Assembly: GCA_030826715.1 (NCBI GenBank)
Contig: JAUUDL010000119.1
Span: 1 to 32,403, forward strand
Direction: 5' to 3'
DNA: 32,403 nucleotides
Origin: Hydrogenimonas sp.
GTDB lineage: Bacteria > Campylobacterota > Campylobacteria > Campylobacterales > Hydrogenimonadaceae
The number at the start of each line of letters is the position of its first letter. Within the stretch, counting starts at the first letter, position 1. Shown one piece after another: positions 8,192 to 17,452 of this stretch. Both the position numbers and the translations under genes were made by a program. The notes beneath the pieces are model-generated. The model saw nothing but the letters and a program-made list of their open reading frames with translations. It searched no databases and had not been told where the DNA came from.

Positions 8192-8998
8192 TTACCAGTC
8201 GAGGAAGAGAAACAGAGATGATAGAAAATAGTTGGCCGCGAAAATCGTGACAGCGGAATAGACGACAGCCGATGTGGTCGCCAGCCCCACTCCTCGCGCA
8301 CCTCCACGAGCGATATACCCAAGATAACTGCCGATGGAGCTGACCAGAAACCCAAATACGAACGCTTTGATGATACCCGTTCCAATATCGGAAAACTCCA
8401 GGTACTGTTCGATCGTATTCTGGTAGGCGACCGGATTGACCCCAAGTGCCTGTGTAGAGATGAGATAGGCACTGATGTTTCCGACGAAATCGAAAGTGAT
8501 CACCAGCAGCGGCAGAGAAATCGTCGTCGCGAGAATGCGCGGAATGATCAGATATTTTTTGGAATCGACCGCCAAGGTCTCTATGGCGTCGATCTGCTCG
8601 GTGACACGCATCGTACCCAATTCCGCGGCCATGGCACTGATCGCTCGCGAGATCAGCATGAGGGCCGCGAAGACCGGACCGAGCTCTCGGGATATGGAGA
8701 CGAATATCGTATATCCCATGAAATTTTCGGCACTGAAGCGGTGAAACCCGTGATAGAGCTGGATCGCCTCGACCATGCCCGTAAAAAGTGCCGTCAAAAG
8801 GACGACGCCCAGCGTCCCGACACCGATGCCGTCCATCTGCTGAAAGAATTCACGTATCCGGTAGGGAGGCTTGAAATAGAGCGGCATGAGCCCTACCTGA
8901 AACTCTATGAACTTTCCGAAATCGGCAAGGCGGCGATAGAGATGGACAAACGGCAATCCAAGTGCGGCAAAAAAGGTTTCGATCCAGGTTCCAGTCAT
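8192..8998 (-). CDS. MlaE family ABC transporter permease
   Basis: Permease signature regions (TALFTGMVEAIQLYHGF; ISRELGPVFAALMLISRAISAMAAELGTMRVTEQIDAIETL). ATG 8998 preferred over 9124. Confidence 0.92.
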   Translation of the reverse strand: MTGTWIETFFAALGLPFVHLYRRLADFGKFIEFQVGLMPLYFKPPYRIREFFQQMDGIGVGTLGVVLLTALFTGMVEAIQLYHGFHRFSAENFMGYTIFVSISRELGPVFAALMLISRAISAMAAELGTMRVTEQIDAIETLAVDSKKYLIIPRILATTISLPLLVITFDFVGNISAYLISTQALGVNPVAYQNTIEQYLEFSDIGTGIIKAFVFGFLVSSIGSYLGYIARGGARGVGLATTSAVVYSAVTIFAANYFLSSLFLFLDW

Positions 8999-9169
8999 GG
9001 GCGTATCTCTTTTTTCGTCTATTTTATCCAAAACGGCGAAAATCGGTGCTGAATCGGCGTAAATCATAACCGATTGACCTAACATTACAAGAAAAATAGA
9101 CGATACTATAAACAGTGATTTCACAACTAATCGTATTCTGCATCACATCAGTTGAAAAGGAGAGAAGGC

Positions 9170-9706
9170 ATGGCCGAAGAAGAGAAAGAGGAATCCCAGG
9201 AGAACGAAAGCGGCGGAGGCAAAGAGAAAGGCGGAAGCAATGTCGTCTTGATTTTGATCGTCGTTTTGCTGGTGTTGGTACTGGCAATAGGCGGTGTGGT
9301 CGCCTACCTGATGCTTTCAGGAGATGACACGGCCGAGGACGGAACGACGGTCAAGCAGGAGAAAGTCGAGAAAAAACGCCATAAAAACAGTAACGATCTC
9401 ACTGTCGGTCCGATGTACCCGCTCGACAAATTCACCGTCAACCTGATGAGCGAAAATGGCCGTCGCTTTCTGGTCGTGAAGATGAACCTCGAAGAGGATG
9501 GCGAAGAGTTGACACCCGAACTCGACAAGAAGACACCGATGATCCGTGACGTCATCATTTCGATCCTCTCATCAAAAACGGTCGAAGAGATCACGACCCC
9601 CAAAGGCAAGGAGAAATTGAAAGAGGAGATCGTCAGTGAGATCAACAAACGACTCGAGGATGGCGAAATCCGCCATGTCTATTTTACGGAGTTTGTCATC
9701 CAATGA
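9170..9706 (+). CDS. fliL: Flagellar basal body-associated protein FliL
   Basis: Charged N-terminus, single TM helix, then MYPLDKFTVNLMSENGRRFLVVKMNLE. Start MAEEEKEE. Confidence 0.88.
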   Translation: MAEEEKEESQENESGGGKEKGGSNVVLILIVVLLVLVLAIGGVVAYLMLSGDDTAEDGTTVKQEKVEKKRHKNSNDLTVGPMYPLDKFTVNLMSENGRRFLVVKMNLEEDGEELTPELDKKTPMIRDVIISILSSKTVEEITTPKGKEKLKEEIVSEINKRLEDGEIRHVYFTEFVIQ

Positions 9707-10071
9707 TCGGTGTCGATATCGTGGTGATCGCGCGTATCGAAGCGTCGTTGGAGAAACACGGCGAGAAGTTTCTTGCACGCTACCTGCGTCCCGAAGAGAT
9801 TACCATAGTCAAAAGAGGTGAAACCGCCGCCGGTTTCTGGGCCGCCAAAGAGGCGGTCGCCAAAGCGCTCGGTACCGGTATCGGAGAGGATTTGGCGTTT
9901 CACGATATATCGATCAGCAAAGATAAAAAAGGTGCACCCTCCTTTACATTGCCCGATGACCTTATGAAGAGGCATCGCATCGTGTCGACATCGCTCTCCA
10001 TCGCGCACGACGGCGGTTTCGCCATCGCGGTGGCCGCGATCGAGCAATCACCCTCCACCGACGAAATGTAG
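9703..10071 (+). CDS. acpS: Holo-[acyl-carrier-protein] synthase
   Basis: MIGVDIVVIARIE...FWAAKEAVAKALGTG...SLSIAHDGGFAIAV. Confidence 0.95.
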   Translation: MIGVDIVVIARIEASLEKHGEKFLARYLRPEEITIVKRGETAAGFWAAKEAVAKALGTGIGEDLAFHDISISKDKKGAPSFTLPDDLMKRHRIVSTSLSIAHDGGFAIAVAAIEQSPSTDEM

Positions 10072-10248
10072 CAGCTCGATCCTGTCGCCCTCTTTGGGGA
10101 CAAAACTCTCCCACTGCTCTTTCTTCACCACCTCCATATTGACAGCCGCCGCCATCACCTTGTCGGCGATGCCCAGGGCTTCGATGATCTGTTGAAGTGT
10201 CGAATTTTCCGGAAACTCCCTGGTTTCTCCATTGACAATCACCTTCAT
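10048..10248 (-). CDS. thiS: Sulfur carrier protein ThiS
   Basis: Beta-grasp protein MKVIVNGETREFPENSTLQQIIEALG...ELLHFVGGG with C-terminal GG. Confidence 0.9.
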   Translation of the reverse strand: MKVIVNGETREFPENSTLQQIIEALGIADKVMAAAVNMEVVKKEQWESFVPKEGDRIELLHFVGGG

Positions 10249-10838
10249 TGTCCCCCCTCTTTCGTGTTGTTGATATCGTTGAGATAGAGGCCGCATACCC
10301 CCTTGGTGTAACTCTTGAGGTGTTCGGCCATCGCGAAATTGCCTTTGACATAGGCCAGTTCGCAGGCGTTGACACCGTTGTTATTGAGTAATTCAGGATC
10401 GGCGCCGTGATCGATCAGAAAATCGACGATGGCAAAATCGTTGCTGTAAGCTGCCTGCTGAAGCGGGGTGATGCCCGCGTTGTTGGCCTCGTTCACATCG
10501 GCATCATGCAGGATAAGGTATTTCACGATTTCAAAACGGCGTTGCGAAATGGCATACAGAAGTGGCGAATAGCCGTTGTTGTCCTGAATATCGATATCGG
10601 CGCCATGATCGACCAGAAGCTTCACCATCGGGAGATTGCGCGTCTTGATAGCGATATGAAGGGGCGTAATACCTGCTTTCGATTGACAGTCAATATCGCA
10701 TTTTCCGCTCCCAAGCAACGTTTCGGTCCGATTCAGATCGTTGGCGAAGACCGAGTTATGCAGCGCTTGCCAACCGTTGACATCATCGGAAAAGAGAATA
10801 GACGATAAAAGTAGTGTGGCGATAATTATTTTCTTCAT
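10245..10838 (-). CDS. Secreted ankyrin-repeat protein
   Basis: Signal peptide plus repeated ankyrin motifs (AGITPLHIAIKTRNLPMVKLLVDHGADID; NGYSPLLYAISQRRFEIVKYLILHDADVN). Confidence 0.92.
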   Translation of the reverse strand: MKKIIIATLLLSSILFSDDVNGWQALHNSVFANDLNRTETLLGSGKCDIDCQSKAGITPLHIAIKTRNLPMVKLLVDHGADIDIQDNNGYSPLLYAISQRRFEIVKYLILHDADVNEANNAGITPLQQAAYSNDFAIVDFLIDHGADPELLNNNGVNACELAYVKGNFAMAEHLKSYTKGVCGLYLNDINNTKEGGQ

Positions 10839-10847
10839 AGGGCCATT

Positions 10848-11849
10848 CTACCCGATATCTTTATGGAATTCAACCATTTTGAAACGTTCACCCATCATCG
10901 TAGGATCGATTAAGGTTTTGACCTTGTTGATTTCACGCAGATAGAGCGTGTGGTTGCCAAGTTTCGCCAACGCTTCCAGAAGGTCGGGAAGGCCGAACTC
11001 CGTCAACGCCCGAAGCTGTGTCTTGTAGGCGTGTGCTTGAAAGCCCGCCTCCTCGAAGGCGTCGATGACGTGCGAGAAGTTGACGTCGTAGGTGATGTCG
11101 CTCTTTCCAAAGAGGCTGCCCAGGTCGAGTCCCTCCTCAAAGAGGGGAAAAACTTCATGGCCCTTGTAGATGCGTATCGAAAAGTCGTTGCGCACCTCCT
11201 TCTCGCCGTAATCGAACGACACGAACACAGACTTTTTCGCCCCTTCAAAGAGCGATTCGGCGAAGCTTTCATACCCTCTCGCGACTTCCCCTTTGATCTG
11301 CCCGTATCGATCGGCAATGGCCAGTGCCTGCTCGTCATGGCCTTCAAAAAGGATATGGTGTTCATCATCCACCACTGCCGTCTTGTCGCGATAGACCAGA
11401 TCGCAGGGGAATGCGTCGAAAATTTCGTTGGCGACGAAAAAAGCCTCTTCGCTACGCACGAGTTTCGCATCGGCGTAGTGTGTGATCGACACAGCATCGC
11501 CAAAACGGCCACGAAAGTACTCTTTCTGAATCTTTTGCAGCATCGGAAACCGTTCGACGATACCAAAGCGTATCGTTTCGAGCAGTTCGGGCGCTTCCTG
11601 GGCGATCCATTCGATCATGTCACCCAGTAGATAGCCCTGATGCGCACCGATTTCGATCAGGTGGAGCCTCGGCGAGAGCTTTTCACGCTTGATCAGCGAT
11701 ATCATGTAATGGGCAATCGTCGCACCAAAGAAACGGCTGGTGCTGACGGCGGTATAGAAATCCCCCTCTTTGCCGATCGCCTTGAAGCGGGCGTAGTATC
11801 CTTCAGGCCCATAGAGCCATTCGTTCATATATTCACTGAATGGCTTCAT
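10848..11849 (-). CDS. SAM-dependent methyltransferase, MidA/NDUFAF7-like family
   Basis: GPEGYYA...FYTAVSTSRFFGATIAHYM...LIEIGAHQGYLLGDM...VANEIFDAFPCDL resembles the MidA (DUF185) family. Start MKPFSEYM at 11849. Confidence 0.82.
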   Translation of the reverse strand: MKPFSEYMNEWLYGPEGYYARFKAIGKEGDFYTAVSTSRFFGATIAHYMISLIKREKLSPRLHLIEIGAHQGYLLGDMIEWIAQEAPELLETIRFGIVERFPMLQKIQKEYFRGRFGDAVSITHYADAKLVRSEEAFFVANEIFDAFPCDLVYRDKTAVVDDEHHILFEGHDEQALAIADRYGQIKGEVARGYESFAESLFEGAKKSVFVSFDYGEKEVRNDFSIRIYKGHEVFPLFEEGLDLGSLFGKSDITYDVNFSHVIDAFEEAGFQAHAYKTQLRALTEFGLPDLLEALAKLGNHTLYLREINKVKTLIDPTMMGERFKMVEFHKDIG

Positions 11850-13089
11850 AACTCTTCTCATAAAGATCGAGCAGTACCAGTTGCCGCTCGAGATCGTAGA
11901 TCTTCTGATCAAGTTGTCGGATCGTGCGCGAATTTTCCATCGTCTTCAGATCGTAGGGGGTCATCTCACCAGCCTCCACCTTTTCCGATGTGCTTTGCAC
12001 CAAAGAGTCGTAGAGCTTCTCGTCCTCTTTCGCCAGTTCGATCTTCCTGTCGATGATCACCACTCGTTGGCGCACATTCTCGTAACTGTTGGCCGCCTCT
12101 CTCTTCCTGTCCGCCAGATCGACTTTGGCCCGCAGATAATCGACCCTCGACGATTCAATCGTATGGTAGGAGGTGACATCGATCGGCATCGAGATCGAAA
12201 ATCCGTAGTTGGTGTAGGCATCGAGTGCATGGGGAAGCGATCCGCCGAAGACCGAACTGTTTTCATAGGGCTTGACGTAGCTTCCCTGAAGCGACAATGT
12301 CAGCAGGTAGCGTGCCCACGTCATCGTATTGAAATAATCTTTCTGCAAAATCTGCGCGCGGGCCTGCGCCAAATCGACATTGTCCGCCATGAAACGCTGT
12401 TGCGTCATCAGCGAAAAACGGGGCAGTTGAGCCTTTTCGGGATCCAGATCGCTGAGATTTGAAAACTGCATATAGAGCGACGACGACGCATCCTCCAGCG
12501 CATAGAGGGCAAGCGTATCCTGATTCTTTTTCAAGATCGCCTGGTCGAGAAATCCGCTATCGAGATCGCCGCTCAAAAACTGCTCTTTTTTTCTCAACAC
12601 ATCGATCCTGTCGTTTTCTATCAGGAGCTTCTGTTTTTTGATCTGATAGCCGTTTTTTCGAATATTTATGAGTGCTGCCACCGCCTGCTTGATCAGTGCA
12701 CGCCGCTGGGCCTCGACACCAAGATTCCCGACACGGCGGGACGCCTTGGCGTATTTGACAGCATACCAGATGCCGCCGCTTTTGAAGATGGGCTGATCGA
12801 CGCTGACGGAAAAGGCACGGTTTTTCTGCGTTCTGTCAAACTGTGTGGAGCGGCTGTCGCTGTATCGAAGGTTGATCGGATTGATCCAGCTGTATTCGAG
12901 CTGCCCGCTGTCGGCACTGTTTTTTTGCCGTCCCAGCTCCAGCTGTTTTCGCTTGAGCGTGGAGAGGAGTTCGTCTGCATCCGCCGCCGCGAGTGCCTGG
13001 CCGGCCAACAGCAGAGCAAGAAGGCTGCCAAAAAGACTAATTGGTAGGCTACAGCGAAGCCAACGCCGTTTCGAAACGTTCGAAACCAA
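11833..13089 (-). CDS. TolC family outer membrane protein
   Basis: Signal peptide, long helical repeats and an outer-membrane-efflux style sequence (SISMPIDVTSYHTIESSRVDYLRAKVDLADRKREAANSYENVRQRV). Confidence 0.82.
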   Translation of the reverse strand: MVSNVSKRRWLRCSLPISLFGSLLALLLAGQALAAADADELLSTLKRKQLELGRQKNSADSGQLEYSWINPINLRYSDSRSTQFDRTQKNRAFSVSVDQPIFKSGGIWYAVKYAKASRRVGNLGVEAQRRALIKQAVAALINIRKNGYQIKKQKLLIENDRIDVLRKKEQFLSGDLDSGFLDQAILKKNQDTLALYALEDASSSLYMQFSNLSDLDPEKAQLPRFSLMTQQRFMADNVDLAQARAQILQKDYFNTMTWARYLLTLSLQGSYVKPYENSSVFGGSLPHALDAYTNYGFSISMPIDVTSYHTIESSRVDYLRAKVDLADRKREAANSYENVRQRVVIIDRKIELAKEDEKLYDSLVQSTSEKVEAGEMTPYDLKTMENSRTIRQLDQKIYDLERQLVLLDLYEKSYEAIQ

Positions 13090-14230
13090 GGTCCATCTCC
13101 TCTTTGGTGATCGTCAGTACCGGCAGGAAGCGCACAGTGTTTTTGCCGGCTTTCAGCACGACGACACGCTCTTTGAATGCCGCGTTGATGATTTCGGAAG
13201 CGTCGCGCCCCTCTTTCACACGAAGCCCACGCATGAAGCCCACGCCCACCTCTTTTTCGAAAAGTTCGGGATGCGCCGCCGCGATCGATTTGAGCCGCTC
13301 TTCGAAAAGAAGCATCATATGATCAAGCTCGCCGCTCTCCTTGTGCCCTTCGAGAATGTCGAGCACTTCAAGCGCCGCACGGGTCGAGAGGAAATTTCCG
13401 CCGAACGTGCTCCCGTGATCACCCGCCTTGAGTATTCCCTTGTGCGTCGTCATGATCGCACCGATCGGCACGCCGCCGCCGAGGCCTTTGGCGAGTGTGA
13501 CGATATCGGGTGTGATTTCGTAGAGATTGGAGGCGAGCACTTCACCGGTACGGTAGATGCCCGTCTGCACTTCGTCGACAATGAGCAGGATATCTTGTTT
13601 TTTGAGCGCTTCGGAGAGTCGTCGCACCGCCTCTTTCTCCATCGGCTGCACGCCCCCTTCGCCCTGAACCAGTTCGATCATCACCGCGACCGTATGGTCG
13701 TCGATCAGATCGTAGACATGGTCGATATCCCTGGCATAGACGAATCCGTCGGGGAAGGGACCGAAATAGGTGTGCATCGCCTCCTGTCCCGTGGCTTTGA
13801 GCGCGGTGATGGTCCGGCCGTGGAAAGAGTGTTCGAGCGTGATGATCTTGTAGCGCTTCACCTCCCCTTCCACTTCGCCGTAACGGCGTGCGATCTTGAT
13901 GGCGCCCTCGTTCGCTTCGGCGCCGCTGTTGGCGAAAAAGGTCTGTACATCGTAGCCGCTGAGCTCGGCCAGTCGCTTGGCCAGTCGCGCCTGCGGCTCG
14001 ATCAGGTAGAGGTTGGATGTATGGATAAGCTTTTTGGCCTGATCGCAGATGGCATCGGCCAGTCTCGGGTTGCCGTGCCCCACACTGCAGACGGCGATAC
14101 CGCTTCCGAAATCGACGTAATCGTTACCGTCGGCGTCGTAGAGCATCGAATTTTCTCCACGCACGAAATGCACATAGTTGCGGGCATAGGTGGGCAGGAC
14201 GTAGGTTTGATCCATCTCTTTGAGTGTCAT
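13049..14230 (-). CDS. argD: Acetylornithine aminotransferase-like class III PLP aminotransferase
   Basis: DFGSGIAVCSVGHGNPRLADA, FFANSGAEANEGAIKIAR, HSFHGRT, IVDEVQTGIYRTG, TLAKGLGGGVPIGAI, HGSTFGGN. Confidence 0.92.
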   Translation of the reverse strand: MTLKEMDQTYVLPTYARNYVHFVRGENSMLYDADGNDYVDFGSGIAVCSVGHGNPRLADAICDQAKKLIHTSNLYLIEPQARLAKRLAELSGYDVQTFFANSGAEANEGAIKIARRYGEVEGEVKRYKIITLEHSFHGRTITALKATGQEAMHTYFGPFPDGFVYARDIDHVYDLIDDHTVAVMIELVQGEGGVQPMEKEAVRRLSEALKKQDILLIVDEVQTGIYRTGEVLASNLYEITPDIVTLAKGLGGGVPIGAIMTTHKGILKAGDHGSTFGGNFLSTRAALEVLDILEGHKESGELDHMMLLFEERLKSIAAAHPELFEKEVGVGFMRGLRVKEGRDASEIINAAFKERVVVLKAGKNTVRFLPVLTITKEEMDLGFERFETALASL

Positions 14231-15978
14231 GATATTTTCTCCAGTTGAACTTTGACTTCCTGATAGCAGGCATTTTTTCCCTGCAGACTCATGATCGGCG
14301 GTGTCAGACGGTTGACACCCGGCGTACCGGCGTAGATCAGCACCGAATCACGGCGTATATCCTCACTCAACCGCACAGGCAGAGTCACATCCCCAAATTC
14401 GGAGACGACGCATACCATCTCTTCCTCCTCATAGCCATGCGAGGGGTGCAACCAGAGATGGGTTTCGCGTCTAAACTGGCTGTTGAGCGAATGGGGGCTT
14501 TTGGGTGTAAGCAGCCACAGTCCTTCGGCTTCGTCGTCGAAATCGTCTTCGAACTCTTCGAGGAATTCGAAATTTCCACTGTCGGTTTCGAAGTCCTGCT
14601 CGTAAGGGTGGCGTGTATAGGCGGGCGACCTGAGCAGGCCGTCGGGCTCTTCGATGCACTGGGAGACCATTGCGTCGATGTAACTTTGGGTACGCTGCAA
14701 ACCCTCTTTTCCGAGGGCCCGAAGGAGGTGGTCGGTCAGCTCATATTCGCTGATTCCATATGGTGCCTCCTTGATTTTGGGCATCGGCTGCAGATAGGGG
14801 TGGGCGTAACTCAGACGCAGATCCTCTTTTTCGAGAAAATCCTTCGCCGGCAGGACGATACGCGCCATCTCGCTCGTCTCGTTTTCGTAAAGACCAAAGT
14901 AGATCAGGTTCTGAACCTTTGAGAGCTCCTCTTCGACCCTTTTTTGGGCCGGCATCTGCGCGGCGGGATTGGCGCCTTGCACCAGCACCGTCTTGAAACG
15001 GCCGAAAGGGGCCAGAGGTTTGGCCACCTTTTTGGCCGATTTTTGAATCGGCGTATTAAATCCGGCCATCGAATCGCTCAAAAAGCTCACGCCGCACCCG
15101 GGCTTTCCGAAAAAACCGAGCACCGCGGCCAGACCGTCGATGGCGTGGAGCACCTGATCGCCGATCGAATATTTCTGCACGCCCGTGCCCACGAGGAAAA
15201 CGCACTTCTTGTTCTGCATCTGATACAACAGGTCGCCCAGGTCATCGAGCGCGATATCGCATTTCTCCAGCGAGATACGGATGCGAAATGTTCGCAGAAA
15301 GTCGTAGTACCAGTCGGCATCCTCGCAGCGCTCCTGAAGGAAAACCTTGTCCTCCATATCTTCCATATACATGAAACGTGCCAGGAGCATCGCCAGGTAG
15401 AAGTCGCTTCTTGGGCGAATCTGCAGATAGAGATCGGCCATTTTGGCCACTTTCGTTTTCACCGGGTCGATGACGATCAGCGTTTTGTTCTTCAGCATCT
15501 CCATCATATGCGGATCGGTCACCGAAACGTTGCGTCCCCAGACGATGATCGCTTCGGCTTCGTCGATCGATTCGGGAGGGAGTGCAAGCGAAATGCCTCG
15601 CCCGGCTTCCACACCGGCCTGTCCCGCCCCGTCGCAAAGCGACCCTTCCGTCGTCCAGCCGCCAAGCCTTGCGGGCAGCAGTTCGGTGATGGATTGCATA
15701 AAACCGACATGACCGCTACCGCGGTAGAGAAGAAACTCTTCACCCGCCTCGCGTACTGCATCGGCAACGGCCTCGAGAGCCTCCTCCATCGTCACCTCTT
15801 TGCCGTCGATACGGGGTTTCGTGATACGTTCCGCCTCTTTGTAGTGGCGATTAAGGTGCGGGCAGAGCGTTCCGCGCGTTAATGGATGGTGGGGCAACCC
15901 CGTCATTTTCAGTGTTTCCGGATCGACCACAACAGCACAGGCATCGTAGCAATCGAGCGGGCAGGCGGTGATTTTCAT
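14227..15978 (-). CDS. Molybdopterin-dependent oxidoreductase with N-terminal 4Fe-4S motif
   Basis: CPLDCYDAC...LCPH cysteine motif, IIVWGRNVSVTDPH, VIDPVKTKVAKMADLYLQIRPRSDFYLAM and a C-terminal molybdopterin dinucleotide-binding region. Confidence 0.9.
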   Translation of the reverse strand: MKITACPLDCYDACAVVVDPETLKMTGLPHHPLTRGTLCPHLNRHYKEAERITKPRIDGKEVTMEEALEAVADAVREAGEEFLLYRGSGHVGFMQSITELLPARLGGWTTEGSLCDGAGQAGVEAGRGISLALPPESIDEAEAIIVWGRNVSVTDPHMMEMLKNKTLIVIDPVKTKVAKMADLYLQIRPRSDFYLAMLLARFMYMEDMEDKVFLQERCEDADWYYDFLRTFRIRISLEKCDIALDDLGDLLYQMQNKKCVFLVGTGVQKYSIGDQVLHAIDGLAAVLGFFGKPGCGVSFLSDSMAGFNTPIQKSAKKVAKPLAPFGRFKTVLVQGANPAAQMPAQKRVEEELSKVQNLIYFGLYENETSEMARIVLPAKDFLEKEDLRLSYAHPYLQPMPKIKEAPYGISEYELTDHLLRALGKEGLQRTQSYIDAMVSQCIEEPDGLLRSPAYTRHPYEQDFETDSGNFEFLEEFEDDFDDEAEGLWLLTPKSPHSLNSQFRRETHLWLHPSHGYEEEEMVCVVSEFGDVTLPVRLSEDIRRDSVLIYAGTPGVNRLTPPIMSLQGKNACYQEVKVQLEKIS

Positions 15979-16787
15979 TCGGCATCCTCCTTGACTTCGA
16001 CTTTGAGCAGGCTGGAAAATCTGCGTTGGGGAGATGGGATGACGATTTCGGCACGATAGGCGGAGATATGGACTTCGTCGGCCACCTTGATCACTTTCGA
16101 AAATGTCAGTTTCGTGGGTTCGCCGTCGATATAGATCGTTTTTCTGTCCAGATTCTCCACCTCCTGCGCATCGAGGTAGACGACCAGGCGGCCTGCACTC
16201 AGATCCATCGCAGTCAGTAGAGGCGATCCCGGGTTGACGTAGTCGCCGCGTCTGACCGCCACTTTGTAAATATAGAGCCCGGGCACGCGAACCGATTTCT
16301 TTTCGATACGGTCTTCAAGCATCGTCACCTGATAGGTCGCATCCGCGATCTGTTTCGTCAATGTGGCGATCTTTTCATCGAGTGTCAACAGCTGATTTTT
16401 CGCCGCGATCATCGAGTTGAAAACACGGTCTTTTTCGGTTTTCGATTTGGTTTTGAGATTTTTGATGCGTTGGTAGTAGTCACTTTCACGCTGGTAGACA
16501 CTCTCTTGGTTTTGACGCATTCGGCGAGTGAGATCGAGTGTCTGTTTATAGACTTTCAACGATGTTTCAAGCGCTCTCTTTTGGGCTCTGTCGACTCTGT
16601 CGTCGATCTGGACCACAACCCCGTTTCGAGCGGTTTTGCCTTCCATCTCATCATGCGCCTGCAGTACCTGACCGGCAGCGGCAGCCTTGATCTGGAAAGT
16701 TTCGACAGGTTCGAGCTTGGCGTAATGGACCTGCGCCATCAGCAATGCCGGAACGAAAAGAATAAACATGTATATGAAACGTTTCAT
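15975..16787 (-). CDS. HlyD-like periplasmic adaptor (membrane fusion) protein
   Basis: Signal peptide, long coiled coil and barrel segments (VRVPGLYIYKVAVRRGDYVNPGSPLLTAMDLS). ATG 16787 follows an in-frame GTG at 16790. Confidence 0.75.
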   Translation of the reverse strand: MKRFIYMFILFVPALLMAQVHYAKLEPVETFQIKAAAAGQVLQAHDEMEGKTARNGVVVQIDDRVDRAQKRALETSLKVYKQTLDLTRRMRQNQESVYQRESDYYQRIKNLKTKSKTEKDRVFNSMIAAKNQLLTLDEKIATLTKQIADATYQVTMLEDRIEKKSVRVPGLYIYKVAVRRGDYVNPGSPLLTAMDLSAGRLVVYLDAQEVENLDRKTIYIDGEPTKLTFSKVIKVADEVHISAYRAEIVIPSPQRRFSSLLKVEVKEDAE

Positions 16788-16892
16788 CACACCTCTGTTT
16801 TTAACCCGATTTTACAACGAATCGCTTAAGAGCCGCCTTTATGTAAACACTACATGGTTTGCGCTATACTTTTTCAAAAAACAGGAGACTGC

Positions 16893-17429
16893 ATGAAACG
16901 TTTCATGGCATTTTTGGCAATGGTCATTTTGATCATGGCACAGACAGCATGGGGTGCTTCCAAAGAGGTGCTCGACATCGAAATCAAAGAGACGATCAAA
17001 GCTTTCGACAAAGAGGTCAAGGGAGGCGCGGAGTTTCTTCGCAAATCGAAAGGTTATCTGGTCTTTCCCAATGTCTACAAAGCGGGTATCGGTATCGGAG
17101 GCGAATATGGTGAAGGCGGGCTTGTCATCAACGGGAAGATCGTCGGCTACTACAACACCGTCTCAGCGTCGTTCGGTTTTCAGCTCGGCGCACAGAAAAA
17201 GTCGATCATCATCGTCTTTTTGACCCAAAAAGCGCTGGAAAACTTCAGAAAAAGTGATGGATGGAAGATCGGAGCCGATGCCTCCGTGGCGATCGCGAAA
17301 TGGGGTGTCGGCGAGGATATCAACACCATCGATTTCAAAGAACCGGTGGTCGGCTTCGTTTTCGGGAACAAGGGTTTGATGTACAACCTGACACTCGAAG
17401 GCTCCAAAATCTCAAAAATCAAAAAATAA
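16893..17429 (+). CDS. SYLF-domain (YSC84-like) lipid-binding protein
   Basis: Signal peptide then KGYLVFPNVYKAGIGIGGEYGEGGLVINGKIVGYYNTVSASFGFQLGAQ. Internal ATG 16893 preferred. Confidence 0.88.
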   Translation: MKRFMAFLAMVILIMAQTAWGASKEVLDIEIKETIKAFDKEVKGGAEFLRKSKGYLVFPNVYKAGIGIGGEYGEGGLVINGKIVGYYNTVSASFGFQLGAQKKSIIIVFLTQKALENFRKSDGWKIGADASVAIAKWGVGEDINTIDFKEPVVGFVFGNKGLMYNLTLEGSKISKIKK

Positions 17430-17452
17430 CTTTTCTTTCGATAAGCATTCTG

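Noticed and set aside
10048-10071. 24-nt convergent overlap of acpS and thiS as a sign of a misannotated stop
   Set aside because: Both stops were read directly (TAG for acpS, TGA for thiS) and both protein C-termini look normal, so this is compact packing.
12845-14248. 467-aa plus-strand ORF antisense to argD and part of the TolC-like gene
   Set aside because: The minus strand has unambiguous aminotransferase motifs; the antisense sequence looks like a mirror ORF rich in D/R/F/H.
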